Assembly (NCBI RefSeq): GCF_003999975.1
Contig: NZ_RJAC01000006.1
Location: forward strand, 1 to 64,000
Length of the DNA: 64,000 bases
Direction of reading: 5' to 3'
Source of the DNA: Actinoplanes solisilvae
Lineage (GTDB): Bacteria > Actinomycetota > Actinomycetes > Mycobacteriales > Micromonosporaceae
Position 1 is the first letter of the stretch. Each line of letters begins with the position of its first letter. Made by a program: the position numbers and the translations under genes. Shown here one piece after another: positions 41,557-50,407 of the stretch. A model generated the notes under the pieces. The model was not told the DNA's origin. It worked only from the letters and a program-made list of their open reading frames with translations, and ran no database searches.

Positions 41557-42024
41557 TCACGCGGGGCCCGATCGCGCCGTCGGGTCGTACCTGACGGTGT
41601 CGCGCGGACGCGGCCAGGACTGGGCGCTCGCCTGCTTATCCTCGCCGCTCGGGGCGGCCAGCCAGGCTTCGTAGGCGGCGTAGATCCGGCGCAGCCCGTC
41701 CTTCTCTTCCCGCAGCCGCAGGAAATCGTCGAGGCAGTCGAAGAGCATCGCAACCGCCTGCTCGTCCATCTCGGGCGTCAGGTCGCGGGGGCTGGGGTCA
41801 TTCACCGGATCGACGAGCCTGAGGACCAGAGCCCACCATGTCCAGTTGCTTCCGCCTCCGGCCCGAGTCATGAGCCATTCCCGGAAGCCGGTCAGAAGTC
41901 CCGCGGAGCCAAGATCGCAGCCGAGGACGAAGGCTACTACCTCGGGAAAGTCCGCCCGGATGAGATACATACCCGGCCGGAGTCGGACCAGCCCGAACAG
42001 GCGTCGATATTCAGCGATGGACAA
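41557..42024 (-). CDS. conserved protein of unknown function
   Basis: A 155-residue protein with TTG start. The N-terminus SIAEYRRLFGLVRLRPGMYL and the middle VVAFVLGCDLGSAGLLTGFREWLMTR recall a widespread actinobacterial family of small cytosolic proteins that are often found near contact-dependent toxin or immunity genes, but I cannot name it. It has many aromatic residues (WTWWALVLRL) and an unstructured C-terminal tail of about 30 residues. No membrane segment. Alone on its strand. Confidence 0.65.
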   Translation of the reverse strand: MSIAEYRRLFGLVRLRPGMYLIRADFPEVVAFVLGCDLGSAGLLTGFREWLMTRAGGGSNWTWWALVLRLVDPVNDPSPRDLTPEMDEQAVAMLFDCLDDFLRLREEKDGLRRIYAAYEAWLAAPSGEDKQASAQSWPRPRDTVRYDPTARSGPA

Positions 42025-42087
42025 CTGGTTCGGCCTGCTCTCTACGGTGAAGAACGGGGTCTAGTGACTAGTGGCCACGCTGAATGT

Positions 42088-43062
42088 TCAGCTCGAAGAA
42101 TCGGCGTCGGCGGGGCCGGAGAGGCCGGCCTTCTCGTCGCGGTCGGCCCACTCGAGCAGCGGGGCCAACGAGTGGGCCTTGTCGTCGATGGTGGCGTGCA
42201 GGTCGCCCAGTTCGGCGAAGCGGGCCGGGACCGTCAGGACGGTGAAGGCGCGAGGGTCGACGTCGGGGATCTCATCCCATGTGATCGGGGTCGAGACCGT
42301 GGCCGTGGGGACGCCGCGCACCGAGTAGGCGCTGGCGATCGTGTGGTCGCGGGCGTTCTGGTTGTAGTCGACGAACAACGACTCGGGGTCGCGGTCCTTG
42401 CGCCACCACGTGGTTGTCACGTCCTCGGGGGCGCGGCGCTCGACCTCGCGGGCGAAGGCCAGCGCCGCCCGCCGTACGTCGGAGAAGCCCCACGACGGCT
42501 CGATGCGCACATAGACGTGCAGGCCCCGGCCGCCCGAGGTCTTGGGGTAGCCGACGATGCCCAGGTCGTCGAGCACCGAGCGGGCGACCCCGGCCACGTG
42601 GCGTACCCGGTCGAAGGGGCAGCCGGGCATCGGGTCGAGGTCGATGCGCCACTCGTCGGGTTTCTCGGTGTCGGCCCGGCGGGAGTTCCACGGGTGGAAT
42701 TCGACCGTCGACATCTGCACGGCCCAGATCACGTCGGCCAGCTTGGTGACGCACAGCTCGTCGGCGTGGCGGTTGTAGCGCGGGAACTTCACCCGCACCG
42801 TCTCGAGCCACGGCGGCGCGCCGTGCGGCACTCGCTTCTGGTGCACCTTCTCGCCGGCCAGCCCGTCGGGGAAGCGGTGCAGCATGCACGGTCGCTCCCG
42901 CAGCGCCCGCACGATGCCGTCGCCGACCGACAGGTAGTAGTTGACCAGGTCGAGCTTGGTCAGGCCGAGGTCGGGGAAGTAGACGCGGGCCGGGTTCGAC
43001 ACGCGCACCGTGAAGTCGCCGACCTCGACCTCGGTCGCCGGGGCCTTGCTCGAAGAGGCCAT
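42088..43062 (-). CDS. ligD: LigD-type DNA primase/polymerase (stand-alone)
   Basis: A 324-residue archaeo-eukaryotic primase-fold polymerase of the LigD PolDom group used in bacterial non-homologous end joining. It has the metal-binding Asp pair in WRIDLDPMPG (about 138), the SGGRGLHVYV nucleotide-binding motif (about 186-195), and the third acidic site in LFVDYNQN (about 232). No ligase or nuclease domain is fused and no Ku gene is in the window, as in other actinomycetes that encode LigD parts separately. It is separated from the acyl-CoA dehydrogenase upstream by nine bases. Confidence 0.9.
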   Translation of the reverse strand: MASSSKAPATEVEVGDFTVRVSNPARVYFPDLGLTKLDLVNYYLSVGDGIVRALRERPCMLHRFPDGLAGEKVHQKRVPHGAPPWLETVRVKFPRYNRHADELCVTKLADVIWAVQMSTVEFHPWNSRRADTEKPDEWRIDLDPMPGCPFDRVRHVAGVARSVLDDLGIVGYPKTSGGRGLHVYVRIEPSWGFSDVRRAALAFAREVERRAPEDVTTTWWRKDRDPESLFVDYNQNARDHTIASAYSVRGVPTATVSTPITWDEIPDVDPRAFTVLTVPARFAELGDLHATIDDKAHSLAPLLEWADRDEKAGLSGPADADSSS

Positions 43063-43071
43063 GCGATCAAG

Positions 43072-44805
43072 TTAACCCAGATGGGCGTCGTCCAGGTCGG
43101 CCAACAGGGTGTCGCCCGAATCGAGCAGGTCGAGAAGCGGGCCGACGCGGGGCAGTTCGTGGGTGATGAAGTAGCGCGCGGCCAGCCTCTTCCCCTCGTA
43201 GAACGCGCCCTCCTTACCCCCGGCGGCGGCGAGCTGCGAGAGCCACAGCCAGGCGATCACCAGGTGGCCGGTGGCTTCGAGGTAGGCCGTCGAGTTGGCC
43301 AGCGCGGCGGTCGGGTCGCCGCCGGCCCACAGCTTGCGGGTGGTCGCGGCCAGGCGGTCACACAGCGCGATCACCGGACGGCCCAGCTCGTCGGGCGCGG
43401 CCACGGCCGTGGTCATGATGCGGCCGAGCAGCAGCGACAGGCCCGCCCCGCCCCGCATGATCACCTTTCGGCCGAGCAGGTCGAGGCCCTGGATGCCGTC
43501 GGTGCCCTCGTGGATCGAGTTCAGCCGGTTGTCGCGGTAGAACTGCTCGACCGGGTATTCGCGGGTGTAGCCGTAGCCGCCGTGCACCTGGATCGCGTGG
43601 TCGTTGGCCAGACGGCACCACTGCGACGGCCACGCCTTGACGATCGGGGTCAGCACGTCGAGCAGCAGGTCGTTCTCGTCGGAGGGCTCGTCGAGCAGCT
43701 TGGCCGCGAACAGGATGAGGGCCAGACCCCCTTCGACATACGACTTCGAGGCGAGCAACATGCGGCGTACGTCGGGATGTTTGACGATCGGCACGGGCGG
43801 GGCCAGCGGGTCCTTGTCGGCCACGAGGCGGCCCTGGTCGCGGTTGCGGGCGTAGTCGAGAGCGTGCAGGTAGCCCGTGTAGCCCAGCGCCACCGCGCCC
43901 GCGCCGACACCGATGCGGGCCTCGTTCATCATGTGGAACATGTAGGCCAGGCCCTTGCCCTCCTCGCCCACGAGGTAGCCGGTGGCGTCGTCGAAGGCGA
44001 GCACGGCGTTGGTCGTGCCCCGGTAGCCCATCTTGTGGTTGAGCCCGGACAGCGCCACCCCGTTGCGCTCGCCCACCGTGCCGTCGGCCTCGATGTGGTG
44101 CTTGGGCACGATGAACAGCGACAGGCCCTTGACCCCGGCCGGGGCGCCCGCGGCCCGGGCCAGCACCAGGTGCACGATCGTCTCGCTGAGCTCGTGGTCG
44201 CCGCCCGAGATCCACATCTTGGAGCCGGTGACGCGGTAGCTGCCGTCGCCGGCGGGCGTGGCCCGGGTCAGCACGTCGGCCAGCGCGGAGCCCGCCTGCG
44301 GCTCGGACAGGCACATGGTGCCGGTGAAACGGCCGTCGAGCATCGGCCGGACGAACCGGTCGATCTGCTCGGCCGTGCCGTAGCGCAGCAGCAGGCTGGC
44401 GTTGCCCGCGGTGAGCAGCGAATAGGACGAGGTCGCGATGTTGGCCGCCTGGAACCACGCGAAGCAGGCCCGGGCGACGACGTGCGGAAGCTGCAGGCCG
44501 CCGACGGAATCGTCCATCGTGGCGCTGAGCAGCCCGGTCTCGTTGAAGACCTTGAGCGCGGCCGACACCTCGGGGATCACCTGGACCCGGATGCCGTCGA
44601 AGGTCGGCTCCTCGAGGTCGCTGCGCCGGTTGTGCGGGGCGAAATCACGCTCGGCGATCTGGGCCGAGACGTCGAGGAACGCGTCGAACGTGTCGCGCGA
44701 GTGCTCGGCGAACCGCTCGCGGGTCGTGAGCGCTTCGACGTCGAGCCACTCGTACAGCAGGAAGTCGAGATCTCGACGCGAGAGAATCTTGGACACCGCC
44801 GGCAC
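43072..44805 (-). CDS. acyl-CoA dehydrogenase (FadE/DmdC-like)
   Basis: A 577-residue flavoenzyme that desaturates acyl-CoA. The middle domain has MCLSEPQAGSALADV and KMWISGGDHEL; the C-terminal helical domain has QVHGGYGYTREYPVEQFYRDNRLNSIHEGTDGIQGLDLLGRK, with the catalytic Glu of this subfamily in HEGTD (about residue 434). The extended length, about 200 residues more than short-chain enzymes, fits the FadE5/DmdC group. It precedes the LigD polymerase by nine bases, an unlikely functional link. Confidence 0.93.
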   Translation of the reverse strand: MPAVSKILSRRDLDFLLYEWLDVEALTTRERFAEHSRDTFDAFLDVSAQIAERDFAPHNRRSDLEEPTFDGIRVQVIPEVSAALKVFNETGLLSATMDDSVGGLQLPHVVARACFAWFQAANIATSSYSLLTAGNASLLLRYGTAEQIDRFVRPMLDGRFTGTMCLSEPQAGSALADVLTRATPAGDGSYRVTGSKMWISGGDHELSETIVHLVLARAAGAPAGVKGLSLFIVPKHHIEADGTVGERNGVALSGLNHKMGYRGTTNAVLAFDDATGYLVGEEGKGLAYMFHMMNEARIGVGAGAVALGYTGYLHALDYARNRDQGRLVADKDPLAPPVPIVKHPDVRRMLLASKSYVEGGLALILFAAKLLDEPSDENDLLLDVLTPIVKAWPSQWCRLANDHAIQVHGGYGYTREYPVEQFYRDNRLNSIHEGTDGIQGLDLLGRKVIMRGGAGLSLLLGRIMTTAVAAPDELGRPVIALCDRLAATTRKLWAGGDPTAALANSTAYLEATGHLVIAWLWLSQLAAAGGKEGAFYEGKRLAARYFITHELPRVGPLLDLLDSGDTLLADLDDAHLG

Positions 44806-44872
44806 CGCCGTTCTTGGTGAGGGATCGACAGGCCCCTAGTCTGCCCTGCCGCCGCGAAGTGCGGCTCGCCCC

Positions 44873-44899
44873 TGTGGATAAGCGCTGCCCTGTGGATAA
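44873..44899 (+). promoter_or_regulatory. pair of perfect DnaA boxes
   Basis: TGTGGATAA occurs at 44873-44881 and 44891-44899, each preceded by CC. The reverse complement TTATCCACA is the classical DnaA box. A degenerate GGTGGATAG follows near 44921. All are in the 126-base gap between the amylosucrase stop and the acyl-CoA dehydrogenase start. Confidence 0.55.
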
Positions 44900-44931
44900 G
44901 TGCTCACGGCGCGGGTGCCCGGTGGATAGGT

Positions 44932-46869
44932 TCAGCGCTCGACCAGCCAGACGAACCCGAGAGGTGGAACATGAGCCCTCCCCTCCCGCACGACGAGCGG
45001 CCCGTCACTGCTCAGCACCGTCTCCAGCCAGCCGAACCGCCCGATCGCCGCCGCCTCGACCGTCTGCGGCTCCTCGCTGAAATTGGCCAGCCCGACGAAC
45101 GTACCGCTGCGGGGGTGTCGCCGCCGCCACGCGAAGACGTGCCCGTTGTCGAGGCCCACGATCGCCGTCTCACCGCCCCCGCGCAGCGCGAGCAGGTCTT
45201 TGCGCGCCGCGACCAGCGAACGCAGCCCCGCGAAGACCCGCCCCTCCAGCGTCGACGGGTCGTTTCGACGAGCCGCGGCCGCCCAGTCCATGCGAGGCCG
45301 GTGCATCCACCGGTTGTCGTCGGCCAGAGCGGGGTCGTCGCGGTACGTCGGGTCGTTGCGCATGGCCAGCTCATCGCCCATGTAGATCAGCGGGATGCCG
45401 CCGTACGCGAACGCGACAGCATGCAGCAACAGCAGACGGCGTACGCCCTTGGGCCAGCTCGCCGGATCGTCGGTGATCCCGCACAGCGACGCCGCCGAGC
45501 CCGAGATCCGCGCATCACCGGTGTCCGGATTCTCCTGAAAAAGAGCACCCCGGGCGTACGACCCCGGGAAGCGTCCCGAATAGAACGCGTTGAGAAAGTT
45601 CCGGTGGTTCCACCAGTCCCACCCGACCGCCGAAGCGTCCTCCGCGCTGATCGCCCAGCCGATGTCGTCGTGCCCGCGTACGTAACTCACCCAGCTCGCC
45701 GAGTCCGGGATCGCCCTCATCCGCCCCAGCGACTGGGCCATGAGCCGCGCGTCCTTGGTCGCCAGGCTGCTCCAGAGCATGACCATGAGCTGGTTGTGAT
45801 AGGCCAGCTCGCACTCCGGCCGGTATCGGTCGTGCCCGCCCAGGTAGGGCACGAGGTCGTCGGGCGCCACGATCGCCTCGGCCTTGAAGATCACACCGGG
45901 TGCGGCCAGCCGGGTCAGCGCGTGCAGCGCCTGCACGATCCGGTGCACCTCGGGCTCGTTCAGGCAGGTCGTGCCGAGCCGCTTCCACAGGAACGGGACG
46001 GCGTCGAGCCGGAACACGTCGACCCCGCGGTTGGCCAGCCAGAGGATCGTCTCGAGCATGGCCCGGAAGACCCGGGGATCGGCCCAGTTCAGGTCCCACT
46101 GGTAGCTCCAGAACGTGGTCCACACCCAGCGGTCGCCGAACAGCGTGAACGAGCCCGGCGCCCGGTCGGGGAAGACCGGCACGATCGTACGCTCGTACGC
46201 GTCGGGCATCTCCCGGTCGGGATAGGACATGTAGAAGCCCGCGTACGCCGGATCGCCCGCTTCCCAGGCCCGGGCCCACGCGTGTTCCTTGGCCGTGTGG
46301 TTGAGCACCAGGTCGACGCAGAGGCTCATGCCGCGCCCGTGCAGTTCGCCGGCGAGGTCGCCCAGTTCGTCCATCGTGCCCAGGCGCGGATCGACGGCCC
46401 GGTAGTCGCGCACGGCATAGCCGCCGTCGTTCTCGCCGGGCCGGGGCGCGAGCAGCGGCATGAGGTGCAGGTAGGTAACACCCAGCTCGCCCAGATAGTC
46501 CAAGTTGTCGGCCACCGCACGAAGCGACCCGGCAAATCGGTCGGCGTAACAGACATATCCGATCTGCCGGGCGCGCTGATACCAGCCGTGGTCGATCTCC
46601 CGGCGACGGTCCAGTTCGCGCAGTTCGGCCGGGCGCTCGGCGGCCGCGTCGAGGGCGCTGCGCACCAGGTCATTGAGCAGATCGGCGGTCCCGTCCGAGC
46701 CATAGACGATCTCCAACGGCTCGTAGACGTCGAGCAGCGACGTCTCCAGCCGGGTCACGAAAGCGAGGGCCTCCGAACGATTCAGCCGGCGTTCAGCCTC
46801 CTGCATCAGAGTGGGCAGCAGGGCCTCGAAGGCGCTTGCGGCCCGGGTGCGAACGGAAGATCCTGCCAT
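44932..46869 (-). CDS. amylosucrase (GH13)
   Basis: A 645-residue alpha-amylase-family enzyme that builds alpha-1,4-glucan from sucrose. After a helical N-terminal domain (about 1-85) the barrel shows LCVDLVLNHTAKEH, VDVFRLDAVPFLWK (nucleophile Asp), VIFKAEAIVAPDD (acid/base Glu) and VRGHDDIGW (third acid). Domain B carries PDRAPGSFTLFGDRWVWTTFWSYQWDLNW, diagnostic of amylosucrase over trehalose synthase. Length matches the family (about 640). I chose the ATG at 46869. Cytosolic, no signal peptide. Divergent from a membrane hydrolase gene. Confidence 0.9.
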   Translation of the reverse strand: MAGSSVRTRAASAFEALLPTLMQEAERRLNRSEALAFVTRLETSLLDVYEPLEIVYGSDGTADLLNDLVRSALDAAAERPAELRELDRRREIDHGWYQRARQIGYVCYADRFAGSLRAVADNLDYLGELGVTYLHLMPLLAPRPGENDGGYAVRDYRAVDPRLGTMDELGDLAGELHGRGMSLCVDLVLNHTAKEHAWARAWEAGDPAYAGFYMSYPDREMPDAYERTIVPVFPDRAPGSFTLFGDRWVWTTFWSYQWDLNWADPRVFRAMLETILWLANRGVDVFRLDAVPFLWKRLGTTCLNEPEVHRIVQALHALTRLAAPGVIFKAEAIVAPDDLVPYLGGHDRYRPECELAYHNQLMVMLWSSLATKDARLMAQSLGRMRAIPDSASWVSYVRGHDDIGWAISAEDASAVGWDWWNHRNFLNAFYSGRFPGSYARGALFQENPDTGDARISGSAASLCGITDDPASWPKGVRRLLLLHAVAFAYGGIPLIYMGDELAMRNDPTYRDDPALADDNRWMHRPRMDWAAAARRNDPSTLEGRVFAGLRSLVAARKDLLALRGGGETAIVGLDNGHVFAWRRRHPRSGTFVGLANFSEEPQTVEAAAIGRFGWLETVLSSDGPLVVREGRAHVPPLGFVWLVER

Positions 46870-46936
46870 CGGGTCAACGTAACCGCCGGTGGCGTGCGGG
46901 TCACGCATATCGACGGTGACGAGGGGCGGTGGTCCG

Positions 46937-48637
46937 ATGCGCAGACTGGTGGTCCCGGCACCGGCCCGTGCCCTGATCCCCACCCAACGCCGAGCGCTCA
47001 CCGCGGCCGTCACCGCTGTTCCCCGCCGCCGGGTCATCCGCTGCGGCCTCAGCGTCACCGGCTTCGGCCTCTGCGCCGTCTTCTACTGCCTCACCTACAC
47101 CCCGTCCCTGCTGCCCCGCCCCTGGTATGTGCAGGGTGTCGTCGCCGGTTTGACGGCCTCCTTCGGGTACGCGGGAGGGACCGCCATCGGCGCGGTGGTG
47201 CGCCTGCGCTGGTGGCCGTCCCGCCGCGCCGAACGCATCGCCTGGCGCGTGCTGTTCGTGCTGGTCCCGCCCCTGATCCTGCTCTTCCTCTGGCTGGGCG
47301 CCCGCTGGCAGCGCGAACTGCGCGTGCGCCTGAGCATGGCCCCCCAACAGGAGTACGACCTGATCCGTACGGTCGGGATCAGCCTGCTCACCTTCGCGGC
47401 GCTGCTGCTGCTGGCCCGCTGCCTGCGGCTGGCCGCGCACGGCTTCGCCCGGCTCTTCGGCCGCCTGGTGCCCGAGTCGGCCGCCTACTGCGCGGGCTTC
47501 GTGGTCGTGTCGCTGCTCAGCTACACCGCCTTCGACGGCCTGCTGGTCGGCAACATCTACACCAACGTCGACCGCTCGGCCGCGATCACCGACAGCGGCA
47601 CGGGCAAGGGCGTCGTCCAACCGGCTTCGCCCCTGCGCTCGGGGAGCAGTCAGTCGCTCGTGAGCTGGGATTCCCTGGGCCGCCAGGGGCGCGCGTTCAT
47701 CGGGAAGGTGCCGCCGGGCGATCAGCTCGACGCGTTCGCCGGCCGCACCGCGCTCGACCCGATCCGCATCTACGCCGGGCTCTCGTCGGCCGACACCATC
47801 GAGGAGCGCGCCGAGCTGGTGCTGCGCGAGATGGACCGTACGCATGCTTGGGAACGCTCGGTGGTCGCGGTCTTCACGCCCACCGGCACCGGCTGGGTCG
47901 ACAAAGACGTGCCGAGCTCACTCGAATTCATGTACGCCGGCAACACCGCCCTCGTGTCCATGCAGTACAGCTACCTGCCCAGCTGGATCTCCTTCGCGGT
48001 CGACCGCTCCAAAGTGGTCGACGCCGCTGCGGCCCTGATCGGCGCGGTGCGCACGCGCTGGGCGGCGATGCCGGTGACGCAACGCCCCAAGCTGTTGATC
48101 TTCGGGGAGAGTCTGGGCACCTACGGCACAGAGAAGACCTTCGGTACGGCCTCCGCGATGGTCGACGGCGCCGACGGGATTCTGCTCGCCGGCCCGATGT
48201 TCGCCAACCCGATCCACCAGGAGCTGACCGCCGGCCGCGCCCCGGGCTCGCCGGTCTGGGACCCGAACTATCCCGGGCTGCCCGTCGAGTTCTCCTCCGA
48301 GGCCAACGATCTGCGCGACCTGGCCGGGCCGCCGCGCAAGGTCGTCTACATGCAGAACTCGAGCGACCCGGTCGTGTGGTGGAACCCCAACCTGCTCTGG
48401 CACAAGCCGCAGTGGCTGCGCGGCCAGCGCGGCCCCGACGTCACCCCCGACATGCACTGGTACCCGGTGATCACGTTCTGGCAGACCACGGTCGACCTGC
48501 TCTTCGCCAACCAGGCCCCGACCGGCACGGGCCACGTCTACAACTCCGGCGCGGTCGACGGCTGGGCCGCGGTGGCCCCGCCGCCCGGCTGGACCGTCGA
48601 CGACACGCTTCGCCTGCGCGAACTGCTCGACCGCTGA
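46937..48637 (+). CDS. membrane-anchored alpha/beta hydrolase (Abhydrolase_9 type)
   Basis: A 566-residue protein. The N-terminal 200 residues hold about five membrane helices (such as FGLCAVFYCLTYTPSLLPRP and the YVQGVVAGLTASFGYAGG segment), matching the Abhydrolase_9_N domain. The C-terminal catalytic domain has LLIFGESLGTYGTEKTF (nucleophile Ser), VYMQNSSDPVVWWNPNLL and DMHWYPVITFWQTTVDL. Such proteins occur widely in actinobacteria, probably as extracytoplasmic esterases, but substrates are unknown. The ATG at 46937 is preferred; a GTG at 46889 is in frame. Confidence 0.87.
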   Translation: MRRLVVPAPARALIPTQRRALTAAVTAVPRRRVIRCGLSVTGFGLCAVFYCLTYTPSLLPRPWYVQGVVAGLTASFGYAGGTAIGAVVRLRWWPSRRAERIAWRVLFVLVPPLILLFLWLGARWQRELRVRLSMAPQQEYDLIRTVGISLLTFAALLLLARCLRLAAHGFARLFGRLVPESAAYCAGFVVVSLLSYTAFDGLLVGNIYTNVDRSAAITDSGTGKGVVQPASPLRSGSSQSLVSWDSLGRQGRAFIGKVPPGDQLDAFAGRTALDPIRIYAGLSSADTIEERAELVLREMDRTHAWERSVVAVFTPTGTGWVDKDVPSSLEFMYAGNTALVSMQYSYLPSWISFAVDRSKVVDAAAALIGAVRTRWAAMPVTQRPKLLIFGESLGTYGTEKTFGTASAMVDGADGILLAGPMFANPIHQELTAGRAPGSPVWDPNYPGLPVEFSSEANDLRDLAGPPRKVVYMQNSSDPVVWWNPNLLWHKPQWLRGQRGPDVTPDMHWYPVITFWQTTVDLLFANQAPTGTGHVYNSGAVDGWAAVAPPPGWTVDDTLRLRELLDR

Positions 48638-48690
48638 AGCCCCCGCCCGCGCGAACTGCTCAACCGGCGAAAAGCAGGTAAGTTCCGCGC

Positions 48691-49728
48691 ATGACCTTGC
48701 AGCGAAGTTTGTCGATTGCCTTGGCGGCAGCGGTCGCCCTGTCGATCCCCGCCGCCCCGGTTCAGGCCGGCGGCAAGCTCGGCTGGCAGCTCACCGAGAC
48801 CGGCACGACGTCTCAGTTCCGCGGCCTCGCCCCCGTCAGCGCCAAGGTGGCCTGGGTCGCCGGCGCCGCCGGCACGATCCTGCGCACCGTCGACGGCGGC
48901 CGCAGCTGGGCCTCGGTCGGGCCCGCCGCGGCTGCCGGCCTCGAGTTCCGCGACATCGAGGCCTTCGACGCGCGCAACGCCGTGGCCCTGACCATCGGCA
49001 ACGGCGAAGATTCCCGGGTTTACGCCACCTCGGACGGCGGCCGCAGCTGGGCGGAGACGTTCCGCAACACCGACCCGGTCGCGTTCTACGACTGCATGAC
49101 GTTCCTCGACCGCCGGCACGGCCTGGCCCTCTCCGACCCGGTCGACGGCAAGTTCCGCATCCTCAGCACCCGCGACGGCGGTCGCTCGTGGACGGTCGTC
49201 TCACCGGCCGGGATGCCCGCCGCGCTGCCCGGCGAGTTCGCCTTCGCCGCGAGCGGCACCTGCCTGGTCTCGGCCGGCGGCCAGGCCATGTTCGCCACCG
49301 GCGGCGGAGCCTCGGCCCGCGTCTTCACCTCGCGCGACGGCGGCCGCCACTGGTCGGTGACGTCGACCCCGGTCCCCAGCGGCCCGTCGGCCGGGATCTA
49401 CAGCCTGGCCCTGCACAGGTCAGGCAAGGCCATCGCCGTCGGCGGCGACTACGTGACCCCCACCGCGGCTCCGGCCGGCGCGGCCTACCTGCACGGGCGC
49501 ACCTGGACGGTCGCCCGCACCGTTCCCGGCGAATACCGCTCCGGCTCGACCTGGACGGGCCGCGGCAACACCGCCCTGACCGTAGGCCCCACCGGCAGCG
49601 ACGTCTCCTACGACGGCGGCCGCACCTGGAAGCGTTTCGACACCGGCAGCTTCGACGCCGTCGACTGCGCTGCCGATGGTGCCTGCTGGGCTTCCGGCAG
49701 CAAGGGCCGCGTCGCTGGGCTCCGCTGA
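48691..49728 (+). CDS. secreted Ycf48/BNR-type beta-propeller protein
   Basis: A 345-residue exported protein with a signal peptide (cleavage near VQAGG, about residue 26). It contains repeated Asp-box/BNR motifs of the form (S/T)xDGGxxW at TVDGGRSW, TSDGGRSW, TRDGGRSW, TSRDGGRHW and YDGGRTW, which make one blade each of a propeller similar to Ycf48 and sialidase-fold proteins. No catalytic residues can be assigned. Plant-wall or protein-binding roles are both possible. A 16-base perfect hairpin follows the stop. Confidence 0.85.
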   Translation: MTLQRSLSIALAAAVALSIPAAPVQAGGKLGWQLTETGTTSQFRGLAPVSAKVAWVAGAAGTILRTVDGGRSWASVGPAAAAGLEFRDIEAFDARNAVALTIGNGEDSRVYATSDGGRSWAETFRNTDPVAFYDCMTFLDRRHGLALSDPVDGKFRILSTRDGGRSWTVVSPAGMPAALPGEFAFAASGTCLVSAGGQAMFATGGGASARVFTSRDGGRHWSVTSTPVPSGPSAGIYSLALHRSGKAIAVGGDYVTPTAAPAGAAYLHGRTWTVARTVPGEYRSGSTWTGRGNTALTVGPTGSDVSYDGGRTWKRFDTGSFDAVDCAADGACWASGSKGRVAGLR

Positions 49729-49733
49729 CGCAC

Positions 49734-49778
49734 GGCTTCCGCGGCGAGCCGGCGCGTGTCGAGCTCGCCGCGGAAGCC
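49734..49778. terminator. 16-bp perfect bidirectional terminator hairpin
   Basis: GGCTTCCGCGGCGAGC (49734-49749) and GCTCGCCGCGGAAGCC (49763-49778) pair perfectly around 13 bases. It lies between the convergent Ycf48-like gene and the membrane protein at 49861, so it can stop transcription from both sides. Confidence 0.85.
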
Positions 49779-49860
49779 ACCGGTGATTAAGAGGCGTTGG
49801 TCGCGGCGAGTCCGGTGTTGGGAGGTCGGCCCCGACGGTGTGCGTCCAGGTAGGGAATCG

Positions 49861-50334
49861 TCAGTCGACGGCGTGCAGGCTGCGCAGGATCACCATCAAG
49901 AACAGTGGGATGACGACGAAGTTCTTGACCGCGAAAATGGCGGCGTCAGGTTCGGAGAGCAGGGCGCGCGCCGAGCTGTCGACGGCGGCGTTGAAGGCGA
50001 GCACCAGCAGCGTGACCACCGTCATCCGCACTGCGATGGCGAACCACTCGGTGCGGAACGCGGCCGCGATGTCGTCGCCGACCTGGCGCCACTCGTTGCC
50101 GTCGGCAAGCGACGAAAGCTTCCAGCCGCGGCCCAGGGCGATCATCGCCGTGATCAGGACGACCCGTGAGATCTCCACGGGCAGTTCCAGCCAGCCGGTC
50201 TCGTTGCGGCTGTGCATCTGGAAGGACCGGAGGGCCGCCGGCACCAGCGCGATCGCCAGCAGCAGGGGACTGGTGAAGTAGGCGGCCGCCGACGTGCCGA
50301 GCAGGCGGAGGCCGCCGACGAGGTATGCGGTCAT
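49861..50334 (-). CDS. membrane protein under divergent MarR control
   Basis: A 157-residue protein with four hydrophobic segments (about 8-35, 52-68, 95-115, 130-152). Between segments two and three is a polar loop rich in Asp and Trp (SSLADGNEWRQVGDDIAAAF). I do not recognise a family. It shares a 73-base promoter region with a MarR regulator, and the 42-base symmetric operator there predicts that it is the regulator's main target. Confidence 0.75.
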   Translation of the reverse strand: MTAYLVGGLRLLGTSAAAYFTSPLLLAIALVPAALRSFQMHSRNETGWLELPVEISRVVLITAMIALGRGWKLSSLADGNEWRQVGDDIAAAFRTEWFAIAVRMTVVTLLVLAFNAAVDSSARALLSEPDAAIFAVKNFVVIPLFLMVILRSLHAVD

Positions 50335-50353
50335 CGCGTAGGGCTCCGTGATT

Positions 50354-50395
50354 TACTTAGCTGGATCGTAGTAATTACTACGCTGAATCTAAGTA
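50354..50395. promoter_or_regulatory. nested 42-bp MarR operator
   Basis: CGTAGTAATTACTACG (50367-50382) is a perfect 16-base palindrome. TACTTAG (50354-50360) and CTAAGTA (50389-50395) are perfect outer arms with exactly the same centre of symmetry. The element fills the gap between the divergent membrane protein and marR genes and is far more AT-rich than its surroundings. Confidence 0.75.
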
Positions 50396-50407
50396 TTGGC
50401 GAGGCTC

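Noticed and set aside
41536..48681. Long open frames on the plus strand of about 1100 and 1240 codons
   Set aside because: They run antisense to ligD, acyl-CoA dehydrogenase and amylosucrase, or in a shifted frame over the membrane hydrolase; composition is typical of shadow frames.
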